A stretch of DNA of 64,000 bases from Monocercomonoides exilis (taxonomy: Eukaryota > Preaxostyla > Oxymonadida > Polymastigidae). Made by a program: the position numbers and the translations under genes. Positions 44,399 through 55,498 of the stretch are shown piece after piece. Location: positions 400,001 to 464,000 of the forward strand of contig LSRY02000040.1 in NCBI GenBank assembly GCA_001643675.2, given 5' to 3'. The first letter of the stretch is position 1, and each line of letters opens with the position of its first letter. The notes beneath the pieces were generated by a model. It ran no database searches. It was not told the DNA's origin and saw only the letters and a list, made by a program, of their open reading frames with translations.

Positions 44399-45800
44399 TT
44401 GGAATTCTGTCTGATGATTGTTGGTAATTTGATGACCAAGGGGAATGCAACAATTTCATCAATTACGCAAAAAGACGTAATGTGTGCATTTTTTTATTGT
44501 TCTATATATTATGAAGATATTTCCATCTGTGTCCTCTCCAAAGTGCAGGAATGTGAGTTATTGTTGAAATGGCCTATTTCCTCTTTGGAGAGCAATGCGA
44601 TGAGAACGGAGCTGATTATTATATAGCAATTTGGAAATAAATGAAGTTATGGAAGATATATGATTTTTATTTGGGGCAAGATGGAAAACAAATTCAACTG
44701 TTATTTTATTGAATGTTGATTTATGGATGGAATTCTGTGAAGGACAAAATCTGCACAAAATAATATAGTATTTTGGAATGCTAGGCAGGGGGAGCAGTTT
44801 GTGGTATTTTTTGGCAAAAAAAGTGAGTGGAAATATCGAGGGAAGGATATTTATTACTTAAAAAAGGCAAGAATTCAACGAAAAAAAGGAGAACCCCAAA
44901 ATATCGGTTTTATTTATAAGGCTTTCCTGCTTCTCGGACTGCGCCAGGCAGACATGGAAAGCGAAGAATTTCTATTTATGATTCCGCTTTTGCTCCAAAG
45001 AAAATGAGAAACACCAACTACGAGGCATCCAATTATCGAACATTTGCTTGCAGTCGAACAACATTCAGTCCAACAGCTTTTGGATTTCATTCTTCGAAGG
45101 GACTGCCATTTTAAGCAAGCAAGGCGATTATCATTCGAAGTTTGCTTTCTTCGACGCCACAAGCAATTGCAGATAAATACAGAATATTTGTGATCAGCCT
45201 CTTCAAGCGCAGACAGCCAGAGATTTTATTGTTGTGTTCCATTTGCGTGGCATCGATGCGGAGTTGATTTGTGGGGATTTTGTTGCTTTGTTTTTTGTTT
45301 GATGAAGCGTTTGTAGAAGTTAGACAAGACGGTCATGTTTTCTCAGACGAACACTGAGAGTGGGCAATTTCTCTGAAGACTGTTTAATTTATTTATTTAT
45401 TTCTGGTTGCAATGATGTTGGTTTGTGTTTATCTTGCGTTGCGGCTTTCAAACAAGAAATGGCTTTTTATAAAAAAAATGGAGAATTTCATCAGATTCTG
45501 CTTTCAATCGATCGTATTTTATGGAACTGGTTGAGTTCACTCTGCTCCTCAGAGGCTTGGCTGTCAGCAAGACGAATGAAGCGTCACACATTTGTCTTCT
45601 TTTCATGTTGCAGTAATTATTGAAGCAGTGACATTTTTTTATGAGAGGGTGCTTTCACAGCGCGTAATAGCTAATGCAATGAGACAGGGAATTCAATTGT
45701 TTGTCGGCTGGAGACATCAGATGTTGTTGTCAGGCAGCTAAATTAAAACAGTTCTATTTCTGAAACGTCTGATGGTTGATTGAAACATCATAGGCGATTC
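44399..45800 (+). pseudogene. plus-strand coding islands with stops, unrecognised
   Basis: From 44801: KKSEWKYRGKDIYYLKKARI and AFLLLGLRQADMESEEFLFM run to a TGA at 45005-45007. In the same frame this continues as HLLAVEQHSVQQLLDFILRR and SFEVCFLRRHKQLQ to a stop at about 45190. A further island, ISLFKRRQPEILLLCSICVA, follows in another frame. The first open frame (44399-44626, KVQECELLLKWPISSLESN) may belong as well. The pieces look like a helical protein interrupted by a stop and a frame change. No family named. Confidence 0.35.
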
Positions 45801-45814
45801 AGCTGTGAAGTCGA

Positions 45815-46456
45815 ATGGAGACAACACAAGAAAAGCAAAAGACTGCTCCAATCAGAAGCAACTTAAGAGAGATATTTGTTGCATTGAAGGAACAATGGAA
45901 GAAGAAAATGAATGACAATGAAAGAAAGAGGAGGAGGAAGAAGAAGAAAAAGAAATAAAGAAGAAGATAATTATGATGAGTTCGAAGAAGAAGAAAAAGA
46001 AGAAGACGAAGAAGAAGAAGAAGAAGAAGAAGAAGAAGAAGAAGAAATAGAAGAGGAGGAGGAAGAGAAAGATAAAGAAGAAGAAAAGATTGTATATGTT
46101 GTCTTAATGAAGAAAGAAAAGAAATTGAAAGAGAAGGAGCAGAAATAAAAAGAAGAGAGTCGTTGATATTATTGGCAGAATTATCAATTGAAGAAAGAGA
46201 AAGAGAAGAAAGAGCCAACATATTCATCACACTTGAAACAACTCATTCTTCCCCCAAAAGAGACGAAACATTCTTCGAAGAAGGCAATTTCGATAAAGAC
46301 ATCGACTTCTTACCTCCAATTGCAGAAAAATCAATTTTAAACAAAAATTCATATGGAAACAATGGAAAACGCACAAAGAAACTCAAAGAAATTTCATTTT
46401 TAGTCTGCCTCTCTGATATTCCTGCTTTGCTTTCGGAGAAATTCAGAGAAATTTGA
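45815..46456 (+). CDS. charged hypothetical protein with GA-repeat interior
   Basis: A good start at 45815 (METTQEKQKTAPIRSNLREI, FVALKEQWKKKMNDNERKRR) runs into a GAA-repeat tract. The closing part, IKRRESLILLAELSIEERER, FITLETTHSSPKRDETFFEE, DKDIDFLPPIAEKSILNKN and IPALLSEKFREI, ends at a TGA (46454-46456) in the same frame. Between them (45955-46110) that frame has stops, whereas another frame is open as poly-Glu. This suggests an unrecognised intron or repeat-length change. Function unknown. Confidence 0.4.
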
Positions 46457-47025
46457 AACGTTTCTTCATAGAACATAAATGTTTTAGTGCCTTTTGGAGA
46501 CGATCATTATCAACTATCTCATTTTTCTTCTTCTTCTTCTTCTTTTGATTGCTTTTTTGTTTGTATCTATGTTTGCATGTTTCTTTCTTTCTTTTTTATT
46601 TTTTCTCTTTTCTTCCTTTTCTTACTTTTCCTTCTTTTTGTTTTTTAAATTAATTTTTATTTCTATTTTATTTATTTTTTTAATGGAAAATCGAATTTAT
46701 CAATCAATTTTCTTAACAGTATTCAAAAATAAAAAGAAAAAGAAAAAAAATCAAATAATTAAAGGAAAATTGCAGTTTCTTGACATGCTATTCAATACAA
46801 ATAAACAAAAAGCATAAAAAAAAAATTGTTTGTCATTTCAACAAATAAACAAAATTTATGACTTTAATAGAATGAAACCAAGTTTTCAATAATTTTTTCA
46901 GCTGATACAGTTTCACAAAATCCTTGTTCTATATGCGATTCTCAGGAGCTACAGTAAACAGAGAATATGGTGTCGAGGCGATAAAAGCTGATGATCATAA
47001 ATGATTCGATCTCGTCTTTTCTCTC
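46457..47025. other. A/T-rich low-complexity spacer
   Basis: CTT and T-rich runs; no gene seen. Confidence 0.45.
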
Positions 47026-47259
47026 TTAATTCTTCCAATGAATAATTCTTTGACTTCCTTCTCCATCCGCTGCTTCTTTTTCTTTCATTTCTGCCTGCTT
47101 CATCGAAATTCTCCTTTCGAAAATGCTGATGATGCTATCTTCTTTCACATCAAACACTTTGCTTGCCTCCGCCAGGCTAATCATCACGCTCTTCTCTATT
47201 GAAATCACCAATCGAACCATGAACAGAATCGCATCAGCACAGCATTATCAACTAAAACT
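47026..47259 (-). CDS. short coding exon, unknown
   Basis: Minus-strand frame beginning before 47220 (ADAILFMVRLVISIEKSVMI) and reading LAEASKVFDVKEDSIISIFE, then RRISMKQAEMKEKEAADGE to IHWKN and a stop at 47026. Convincing composition with a hydrophobic first part and charged helix. The 5' end is not fixed; the ATG at 47220 is possible. No family recognised. Confidence 0.35.
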
Positions 47260-47284
47260 GCTTGTGAAATGTTCCACCTGAAGG

Positions 47285-47911
47285 CTAAGATAAACTGTTC
47301 TGGCAATTAAGTGAGAGAGCGAATGAGTAGGATGATGAAGAGACGAGTATTTTGTTAGCGAGTCCCTTGTCGCTTCTGTGAAAGAGCCCTTGTTCGCCTT
47401 CATGGGAAACATCACTCAGAAAGACAACTCGGTTGTTGGACATGACAGAACAGAAGCATTCGGTGATTGGAATGTCGATTTGTTTATATTTCTCTACGAG
47501 AATACAGCTGACAATGAATACGTGGATGGTCATCTTGGTATCAAAGCAATGTATTGCTGGCTATCAAAGATGTCCTGCAAGAGGACACACGATGCGACGG
47601 GTCTTCTGAAGAAGGAGAAGAACGTTGGTAAATATTATTGAATGTGCAGACAAATAGTGAATTTATGTGCGAGTGACGGCAAAGTCGAAGAAAGTTGTGG
47701 AGATGGCACAAACACAAAAAATAAGAAATTGACTCAAAAACACTTTTGATGGATTAATCATCACATGTTTTTGGAAATTCAGGTGTTTCATTGAAATTCC
47801 TTTCAAAAATGAATTTTCCTCAAAATCGCTTTCCTTCATCGTTTTGTCTTCGATTGCTTGTTGAAAGCATTTGGCGTTGTGTGATCTGAAGAAGAACATC
47901 ATTTCAAACAT
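47285..47911. other. overlapping ORFs of uncertain strand
   Basis: A plus-strand frame (47378-47641: MKEPLFAFMGNITQKDNSVV, WNVDLFIFLYENTADNEYVD) competes with a minus-strand frame over the same DNA. A separate minus-strand frame at 47663-47911 contains KCFQQAIEDKTMKESDFEEN. Any of these could be an exon; none can be tied to a gene. Confidence 0.25.
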
Positions 47912-48178
47912 TCATTTCGTTCAAGAATTGCTTCGATAATATGCTCTTTTCATCTGAACCTCTTTCATCTTCCAAATAAAAAAGTCAGAGGAAATCTCCA
48001 TTTTGAGTTGCGCGTTTTCTGATCGGATTTTTTCGACTCGAAATCACCTCTTTTGTTATTTAATTTTGCTGCATGTTGTAATAGAATGAATATACGTTTT
48101 GTGCTTCCAAAAAGATAATAAAAGATGATGCCTGGCCCTGAATTTGACGGGAGCCGAATGAAACAAGTGTGAAAACAT

Positions 48179-48654
48179 TTGTTGTTTCTAATCAAGGAAG
48201 AAGAAGAAGGTGAAGAAGAAGGTGAAGAAGAAGGTGAAGAAGAAGGTGAAGAAGAAGAAGAAGGAGAAGAAGAAGGTGAAGAAGAAGGTGAAGAAGAAGA
48301 AGAAGGAGAAGAAGAAGGAGAAGGAGAAGGAGAAGGAGAAGAAGAAGAAGATGATGATGATGATGATGATGATGATGAAGCTTGTGCTGAATGTTCAGAA
48401 TGCAACACAATAACAGCACTCACAAACCAAATTCTTGCAGCAACAGAATTGAAGAAAGAAAGAAAGAAAGAAAGAAAGAGAAGCTGAAAGAGAAATGGAA
48501 TGAAATGAGTTGGATGGAGCTCTTCTGGAGTAAGTTGAACGACAAATGTGGACAAGACTCATTTGAAGAAAATGAAGAAATGATGAATCGATTCGAATTT
48601 CATAACAGCCAACAGCAGCAACAGACAGCAGTTTTATTGTGTATTGCAACATGA
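48179..48654 (+). pseudogene. acidic repeat protein fragment with microsatellite frame break
   Basis: An acidic (EEEG)n/(D)9 stretch runs into EACAECSECNTITALTNQIL and AATELKKERKKERK. A gaaa microsatellite (about 48453-48478) then shifts the protein-like frame to EKLKEKWNEMSWMELFWSKL and ENEEMMNRFEFHNSQQQQQ, ending at 48652-48654. The two parts look like one protein separated by repeat slippage. The opposite strand reads poly-Ser/Pro and is probably a shadow. Function unknown. Confidence 0.35.
48196..48380 (+). repeat. GAAGAAGAAGGT-type minisatellite
   Basis: Tandem 12-bp units gaagaagaaggt with longer variants. The array then passes into ggagaa hexamers and a gat run (about 48350-48378). 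Polymorphism by slippage is likely. Confidence 0.75.
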
Positions 48655-48784
48655 GAATATGATGGCTATTCTAACAACAAATTCTCAAATACGAAGAAGG
48701 CGTTCTTTCCATCAGTCAAATTTAAAAAATCTCGTCAATGAAGAGATTGGAGGAGGAGAAGAAGAAACCATATAATCCGCAAAA

Positions 48785-49350
48785 ATGCAACTTGAAATGG
48801 ATTGTCACCAGGAATGACGCTCAACATAAAAAATGCTGTTCATTGGAATAGAAATAAAAAGACAAATAATAAAAATAATTGGCTTTAGGTTGATAATAAA
48901 AATTCCTCAAAAGAACACACCTTTCCTTTCTATCGCAAATGCAGAGGATTGTTCAACCACTGATGCTGCCAATCTCCTTTTCCATTGTTTCCCATTGTTC
49001 CTTTCTCCATCATCCTTTTTTCCCACATAAATGTCCTGCTTTTGATATTTCCATCCACTTTTATATCGAATAAAATCTTTTCATTCCAAGTGCTGTACAA
49101 ATGTTTTCATTCTTTTTTTTCCTCTCAACAAAATGCTTTGAAATCAAATTTGTTTTCATCCACTATTCCATTTGAAAACAAATTATATGTAATTCAAATC
49201 TGCTGATTGTGTATCGGAATCCAGCACTCTTCTCATGTTTAGCTCAGAAAAACAAAGGAATGGCCATTTATATAATTAATCAGATTCTTGGACTCTGAAA
49301 AGATGATTTCAAAAAGCATCTTCTCAACAAACAAGAACGATAAAAAAACG
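48785..49350 (-). repeat. inverted duplication arm upstream of gene F
   Basis: Inverted counterpart of 36430-37030, with scattered substitutions and small indels (older than the 254-bp repeat at 52-55 kb). Landmarks include tgaaatggattgtc, catttgaaaacaaattatat and ctcatgtttagctcagaaaa. Confidence 0.6.
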
Positions 49351-49790
49351 CATACATGCGAATATTTCGATTTTTAAAAAATTGTTGAATCTCCTTCAAT
49401 GATGCTTTTCATAAAATTGTCTTGCCCAATTCCATCGCGGATGCCTCGCGTTGCTGTCTCGTGCAACCTCTCAAAATAATATCGCCCATTCTGCAGAAAA
49501 TATTTGCTAACCGTCTCTCATTTTGGCAAGGAATATTTTTATTCTTTCAAATCTGATGATCTGAATATCCATTACTGCAAACACGAAAATAGATTTATCG
49601 TTTTTTCTTTCTTTGTTTGTTTGAAACGACTTGTCAAAAAAACACTAACAACGCAGAATGGTATAACAACTTATGCTTTCATGATTATTTCGAGCTTTTG
49701 TTTTGCACCTATTTCTTCTTTCCAATGGTATTTGATTTCAAATCAAATGACGAATTTTCGTTGTTTTCTGTCTGCAATGTGCTTTCAAAA

Positions 49791-51205
49791 ATGCAGTCAA
49801 CGAGTAGAATCAAAAGGTTTAATGGTTTGTGCTCATTATTGTATTTAAATTCATGAAAATTGATTTCTTTTTTCTTTTTTTTATATCAGAATTGCTTTGT
49901 GAACTTGAACATTGCAGTGAAGATGAACAAAGAAAGAAAATCGGAGAAATGAATGAAATAGTTGATAGGATGAATGAAGAAGAACATAAATCTGTTTTCA
50001 CAACAAGAATGTTCGACAAAATATACAAAATGATTGAAGAAAAGAAAATGACAATGGAAAATGCAATTTTGCTGCTGAAGTGCATTGGATACTGCAAAGA
50101 GTTGAAAAACATGTGGAGTAGTGGTTTTAATGATTCTGAAATAAGAAGAAGATTTGAGAAGATGATTTATGAAGAAGAAAAGAAAAAAGAAGAAAAGAAC
50201 AAAGGGCTTTTGATTGATCTTTGCGAATGCTATCTTTTATTGAACTCCTCGGATTCTCAGGAATTGCTTACAACTTGCGTGCCTTGCCTTCTGAAAGCTG
50301 CATCGGTCAAAGAGGAAAGCGAGGAAGTTCAAACAGAAGTGGAAATGGCTTTGCTAGCTTTGAGCGGAATGGGACATTGTGTATGAACATTGTTATTTCT
50401 TTTTTGATATTATTGCTATTTTCTAATTTTTAATTAGTTTTTAAGGCAAGAACTATATTTGAAGGAAATTACAGAAATCATCAAACATCAGCAGAAACAC
50501 AGAAATCTTACGCATCTGGCCTATCAATCTGCTTGGCAATTTTTAATATACAGATTCTTCAATGATTACAGCTTGGAAGATAGTATTGTGAATGAGCTGC
50601 ATTTAGCGGGAGAAGCAGCAAGAGAACTGGAAGTGCTAACAAGAAACGTGAATTGGAAGAAGAAAGAAGGAGAGGAAATGAACAAAGAAGAAGCGAAAGA
50701 AGAATTTGCTTTAACGAAATGGGTCGAAACAATCGTGATTTATTTTCAAAGTTGTCTATTGAAGAATGAAGAACTTGTTGGCCTTTTCAGCAGCATTTCT
50801 TATGTATATCGAGCAGCGAAGGATAATTACAGCGTTATTAGCTATTGGTGCATTTATTCCTTGAGAAATGCAGCAAATTTGAGATTTGTGAAAGTTTATG
50901 ACTTGTTGAAAAGCGGTGCTATTGATGTTGTTTTGGAAGAGATCCAGAGACAAACATTGAATGAAGGCAGGACAAATGAATGCTTTCAATTCTTAATGAA
51001 TGTTTCAAGGAAATTGAAAGAAAAGACGGATAACAAAATGGAAGAAGTTATAAGAAAGGCAACGAAAAGGAAGGTTTTTGTTAAGATGGAAGAAGAAGGA
51101 TACGAAGATATCATCACCAGCTTTCATAAAACTTTAGAGTTTTTGAAAAGAAATTATGATCATTTCTTTCCGAAAAAAATTTCAGATTATTTTGTGAATG
51201 TTTGA
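49791..51205 (+). CDS. helical expanded-family member F, intact
   Basis: Exons 49791-49824 (MQSTSRIKRFN plus one base), 49890-50380 (491 nt) and 50438-51205 (TGA), 430 residues. Introns run gtttgtg...tatatcag and gtatga...taattag. Exon 2: LLCELEHCSEDEQRKKIGEM, NAILLLKCIGYCKELKNMW and LLIDLCECYLLLNSSDSQEL. Exon 3: LTHLAYQSAWQFLIYRFFN, VNELHLAGEAARELEVLTRN and ELVGLFSSISYVYRAAKDNY, ending with KATKRKVFVKMEEEGYEDII and DYFVNV. Same helical architecture and intron phases as the paralogues. With gene C it lies in an inverted duplication. The short first exon is inferred from the conserved intron position. Confidence 0.7.
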
Positions 51206-51986
51206 GAAAATGAAACTCACTTTGTTAACAAATATTTTTATTTATTTTTTATTTGATTGATTAATTACCCAACAAAACTTTGACGGTTTTTTGTTAAAAA
51301 ACAAAAATATTTTTTTCTGTATTATCTGCTTCTGACCGTTCAGTTAATCTTTGAAGAAATGAGATTCTTCACATTTTGATATTCAATGTGCTTGTTTTTT
51401 CTTTTTTGAATATTCCATTAATCCGCAAACAACCGTTTGCAGCCTTTTTCAATTGAAAATTTTTGTTGAATTGCGTGATAAATTATCATCTTAGATGAGA
51501 ATGTTTGAGAAAAAGAGAGTCATATTTATTTTTTAACTCAAAAATTGATGCTTTTGTATTTGTATTTGTAACTCCAAATTTATTCATATTTCTTTTTATT
51601 CATTTCTCAAAATGTTTGTTTTTTTTATCATTTAGAAAAAATGAAAATAATCAATTTAGCATTTATCTTAATTTTTTTATTTTTGTCTCGCTTCATTTTG
51701 ATGAAATGAAGTGAAAAAGAGAGAGAGAATTAAAATGCCTTCCATTTTCTTCTTTTTCAAATGGTTTGTTTGTTCATCAAGTTTCATGAGACAATAAATC
51801 GTGAGTCCTTTTTCATCCATCAACTTGAAAAGTCTCTTCTTCGCTCTTTCTTCTCATCCGTCTGTGCAACTGTCTTTTGAAAAATACATCATTTGCTGAT
51901 TTTGAATGAACAAGAGTGAAGATGAAAATAGGAAATGAAGTTGTTGAAAATTTTTTTTTAAATAATTATCATCAACGTCCGAAGAA

Positions 51987-52032
<46 letters not shown>

Positions 52033-52266
52033 CATTTGTCCTATCCAGAGTCACTTCTCAGCAGATATTATCCACAAATAATTTCAAAAATACTTTTGTT
52101 AAAATAATGATGACATTTCGAACAACTCAAAAGCAGAACATGTTTTGATTGAATTTGTCAAATTTTAACTCGTGTCTTTTTTCACAGAAGGCAAAGAATG
52201 AAATCAGAAAATACCGTTTAAAACTTTGTGACAAAATAAGAAAAAGATGAACAGACATTATTTTTG
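51206..52266. other. A/T-rich spacer with 42-T homopolymer
   Basis: No gene seen. Homopolymer T at 51991-52032. Confidence 0.5.
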
Positions 52267-52520
52267 GGCAAGTTCCAAGAATATGGACCATCGAAAATAA
52301 TATCTTCACACTTATTGAACATCAAAAAATATTATTATAATTAATTATAAATTAGTTTTATCTGTCGAAAATATTTCGTACAAAACATTGTTTTTCATTG
52401 TTTGATCTATCCCATATTTATATTTTTCTTATTCTGAAAACAAAAACTAACTTGCAAGCGGGATACGCTGCGAAGACGCTTATCAATCTTATTTGAGTGG
52501 TTCCATATATTATTGTCTTT
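52267..52520 (+). repeat. 254-bp inverted repeat, left arm
   Basis: Nearly identical (about 4-5 differences seen) to the reverse complement of 54682-54935. Starts ggcaagttccaagaatatgg, which also encodes the GKFQEYGPSKI end of the transposase remnant, and ends ttccatatattattgtcttt. Outside both ends similarity stops abruptly. Confidence 0.85.
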
Positions 52521-53509
52521 TGCTTACTGTTGATATTATGTATTGTTTTTTGCAAAATAATTGAGAATTTTGATATTTGTATTCTGTTTGCTTTTTTTAT
52601 TGATACATATTGCAAGTACTTTTTTTGTACATGTTATTTGTGAATATTGTCATTCATATGATTCAATATGGGTAACAACAAAAGAGAATTCATAGTTTTG
52701 AACTTCTTTTTTCTTTATTTCATTTCTCGACAAATAATAAATATATTTTGTTCTTTTTAAACTTGACAAATCTCTTCACATGCATTTATCACTTTTTTTA
52801 TTAATTATTATCATTATTTGTATATTGAATGAAGAATTTTACAGGTTGCATTAAAGAATATTTTTTGTTTCATTTTCCGTTTCTCAAATATTTTTCGTAA
52901 TTTCTTCCATTAGTAAGGTCCAATCTTTCATTGATTTTTTTCACCTAAAAATGTTTCAATTGTTTTGGAGCGTGAAAATTGCTTTATAATCAATATGAAA
53001 AACACTTCAATTTTTGAATAACACATTTTCTTCTTCTTCATTAATATCTTTGTTTTTATTCTCTGTTTTCATCTCCACTTTCCTTCACAACTTTCCTGGA
53101 GAAATTTCCTTCAAAAATATCTCGAGTTCATTTGGATTTTTTTCTGATAATGAATTCAACAATTATTACCAATTCATCTATTTTTTTCTATTGCTTTTTT
53201 CATATTGCAACCAATGAATTTGAATCAATTAATTCAGTGAATAATAATAAAGAAAATGTTTATTTCAATATTCTTGAACACCGTATATTCCTTTTTCTTC
53301 CTTTTGCGTGTTTTTCATTTCCATTTTGCTTGATCTCGCTTCTGTTAAAAAAGTAACATGTGACATTGTTATTGTTTAGTAATTCTTACAAACTATATCT
53401 AACACTAAATCTCAATTTCTTCATTTGTTCCAGTCCTTTTTTCAAGAGATGTATTTGCTCATTCTTCCACCATTCATATATTTCTTTGTTGAACTCACAT
53501 GTTGAAATC

Positions 53510-54400
53510 TCTTCTCAATCTCCTATCCAAAAGATCGCCTTTGGAAACAGAATATTTTGGATCAGCAACTCGCTTTTGGCAATGTTATACAGGCTGTCTT
53601 CCTCATCTTTCATCTTTATTTCCTTTTACTGTTGAAAGGACAAGCATGTTTCTTTTTCAGCTGTCACACCTTGAAAACGGTTCTCTTCTTCCAGCATCAA
53701 AAGTCGAGGATTTTCCTTTGCTGTGAACACTCCATTCAAGGACCTTATTTCCCTTTCCTCCTCTGATATGTTTTCCCTTGAAAAAGATAGTGATCCCTCC
53801 AACAAAGAAATTCATTCTGAAACTTCCTTCCTGTTTGTTGGACGATTTTTCCACATCTTTCATAATTTGAAAAGCTGGAAACCTCATCCTAACTATTCCT
53901 TGTAACTCTTATCCTCTTTCCTTCTTCCTCTATCCGATCAGCGATTCCTAATTTGCTTTTATCCATCTTTTCTGTAGTCCTTTTATATCCTCAAACTCAA
54001 TTAAGCTGTTTGCTGTGCTTTTCCTGTTTGTATTTAGTCTGTAACCCACAATGTGCGATATGTGCTCCTGTCTTTCACCAGCATTCAAACACAGCTGTTG
54101 TTCTCGCAACATGATGTGATAAAAATATATTTTCATTTCAATCTTAATATTTAAACATCCCTCGTTCTTCCATCCCTAATAAAAAAATCCTATTCAGCTT
54201 TCTTTTCATCCCTTCCAACAAATGGCTCCTCCTCAAAGACCATCACATCAAACTCTTCCCTGATTCCTATCCTTTTCCCAATTGCTGTTCGTATCTTCAC
54301 GCACCATTCTTCCTTTTGCTCCACATCTTTCCTGAGATTTCTTCAATGCTTTTCTGGATTTCAGCAATGTGCAACATTGTCTAACATTTAAGATATTGAT
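53510..54400 (-). pseudogene. decayed minus-strand gene between the inverted repeats
   Basis: Coding islands in order: DVEQKEEWCVKIRTAIGKRI, GIREEFDVMVFEEEPFVGRD and EKKAE ending in TAG at 54190-54192; QLCLNAGERQEHISHIVGY and NSLIEFEDIKGLQKRWIKAN (54120-53948); SLLEGSLSFSRENISEEERE, IRSLNGVFTAKENPRLLM and EENRFQGVTAEKETCLSFQQ (to a TAA at 53636); then EEDSLYNIAKSELLIQNIL. Frames change between islands and stops are frequent. Not recognisably a transposase. The flanking DNA (52521-53500, 54400-54681) is A/T-rich without genes. Confidence 0.4.
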
Positions 54401-54681
54401 ATTCGAGTATTTGAATATTATATGAAATACAAATAAACATTTAACATCGTTATAGCCGGTATTTTCAATTGTTAAAGTCAACTATTGACTTTGAAATTTG
54501 TTCGAAACAGTAATTCAAAACATATTACAATCACAAAGAATGACATGGATTAAACGAAAAGTACACTGGTATTAAAATAATTTCGCAAAGATATTCAAAA
54601 AAGAAAAAAGATAGAAAACTTAATTTGTAACAAATTTCATCAGATCTTGAAAATTCAAAAACATAAAGTTAGCAGTCAGTG

Positions 54682-54935
54682 AAAGACAATAATATATGGA
54701 ACCACTCAAATAAGATTGATAAGCGTCTTCGCAGCGTATCCCGCTTGCAAGTTAGTTTTTGTTTTCAGAATAAGAAAAATATAAATATGGGATAGATCAA
54801 ACAATGAAAAACAATGTTTTGTACGAAATATTTTCGACAGATAAAACTAATTTATAATTAATTATAATAATATTTTCTAATGTTCAATGATTGTGAAGAT
54901 ATTATTTTCGATGGTCCATATTCTTGGAACTTGCC
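54682..54935 (-). repeat. 254-bp inverted repeat, right arm
   Basis: Inverse of 52267-52520. On its outer side it continues directly into the transposase remnant (54936-55298), which the left arm lacks. Confidence 0.85.
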
Positions 54936-55298
54936 TTTTTTTGGTTTTCCTTTCCGATATTTTCTTCTTCTCAGTAACATTTCATCTGCTTGAACGGTGT
55001 AATTATTTCCTCCAATTCTTCTGTTTTTTCCTTTAATCATTTCGTGTGCTGCCTTGCGAAAAAGATTCAAAAGGATGCAAATAGTGTTGCAGCTGGCTCC
55101 AGTCAAAAAAGATGTGCGCATCACATCAACATTAATCCACCATAACAGCATGATTTTCATATAAGTGGAAATCTATAATTTCGAATTCGAAAAAATTGAT
55201 TTGTGTCTGATTGAATGGAATCGACATTTGCACTTGCATTAGACGATATTTTTCGCACAATAAATGATTCTTGGTGTCTTTTTGCATTTTGTGCACAT
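54880..55298 (-). pseudogene. Merlin / IS1595-like (ISXO2-type) DDE transposase remnant
   Basis: In one minus-strand frame from 55298: MCTKCKKTPRIIYCAKN, a Cys-pair zinc-ribbon-like start; a TAA; CKCKCRFHSIRHKSIFSNSK, matching the W-x-C...S-I-R...F position of the family; a TAG; then ISTYMKIMLLWWINVDVM. This leads to RKAAHEMIKGKNRRIGGNNY and TVQADEMLLRRRKYRKGK. The IGG...V-x-x-D-E...KY-x-x-G pattern is the start of the ISXO2-type catalytic domain of Merlin and IS1595/IS1016 transposases, with the first catalytic Asp in ADE. The remaining catalytic residues are missing: the frame ends about 25 codons later inside the inverted repeat. Two stops and truncation make it inactive. Family call rests on motif order only. 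Confidence 0.55.
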
Positions 55299-55498
55299 GT
55301 TTGCTGATGGTAATAATCTGAGCAATAACAACAATTCAATTGTTTTCCGTTCGTTTGAAAAGGATTTCATCAGCGTAGAAATATCTTTTTTTGAATCACG
55401 AAAAATTGGCATATCACTAAAATCAAACGGTTTTTGACAAAATCCTTACAAATAACGAATAAACAAAAATAACAAACCTGTTAAAAACAAGAAAATGT

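Noticed and set aside
47965-48555. 196-residue minus-strand Ser/Pro-rich ORF
   Set aside because: It is the mirror of the acidic minisatellite. Its non-repetitive ends are less protein-like than the plus-strand continuation.
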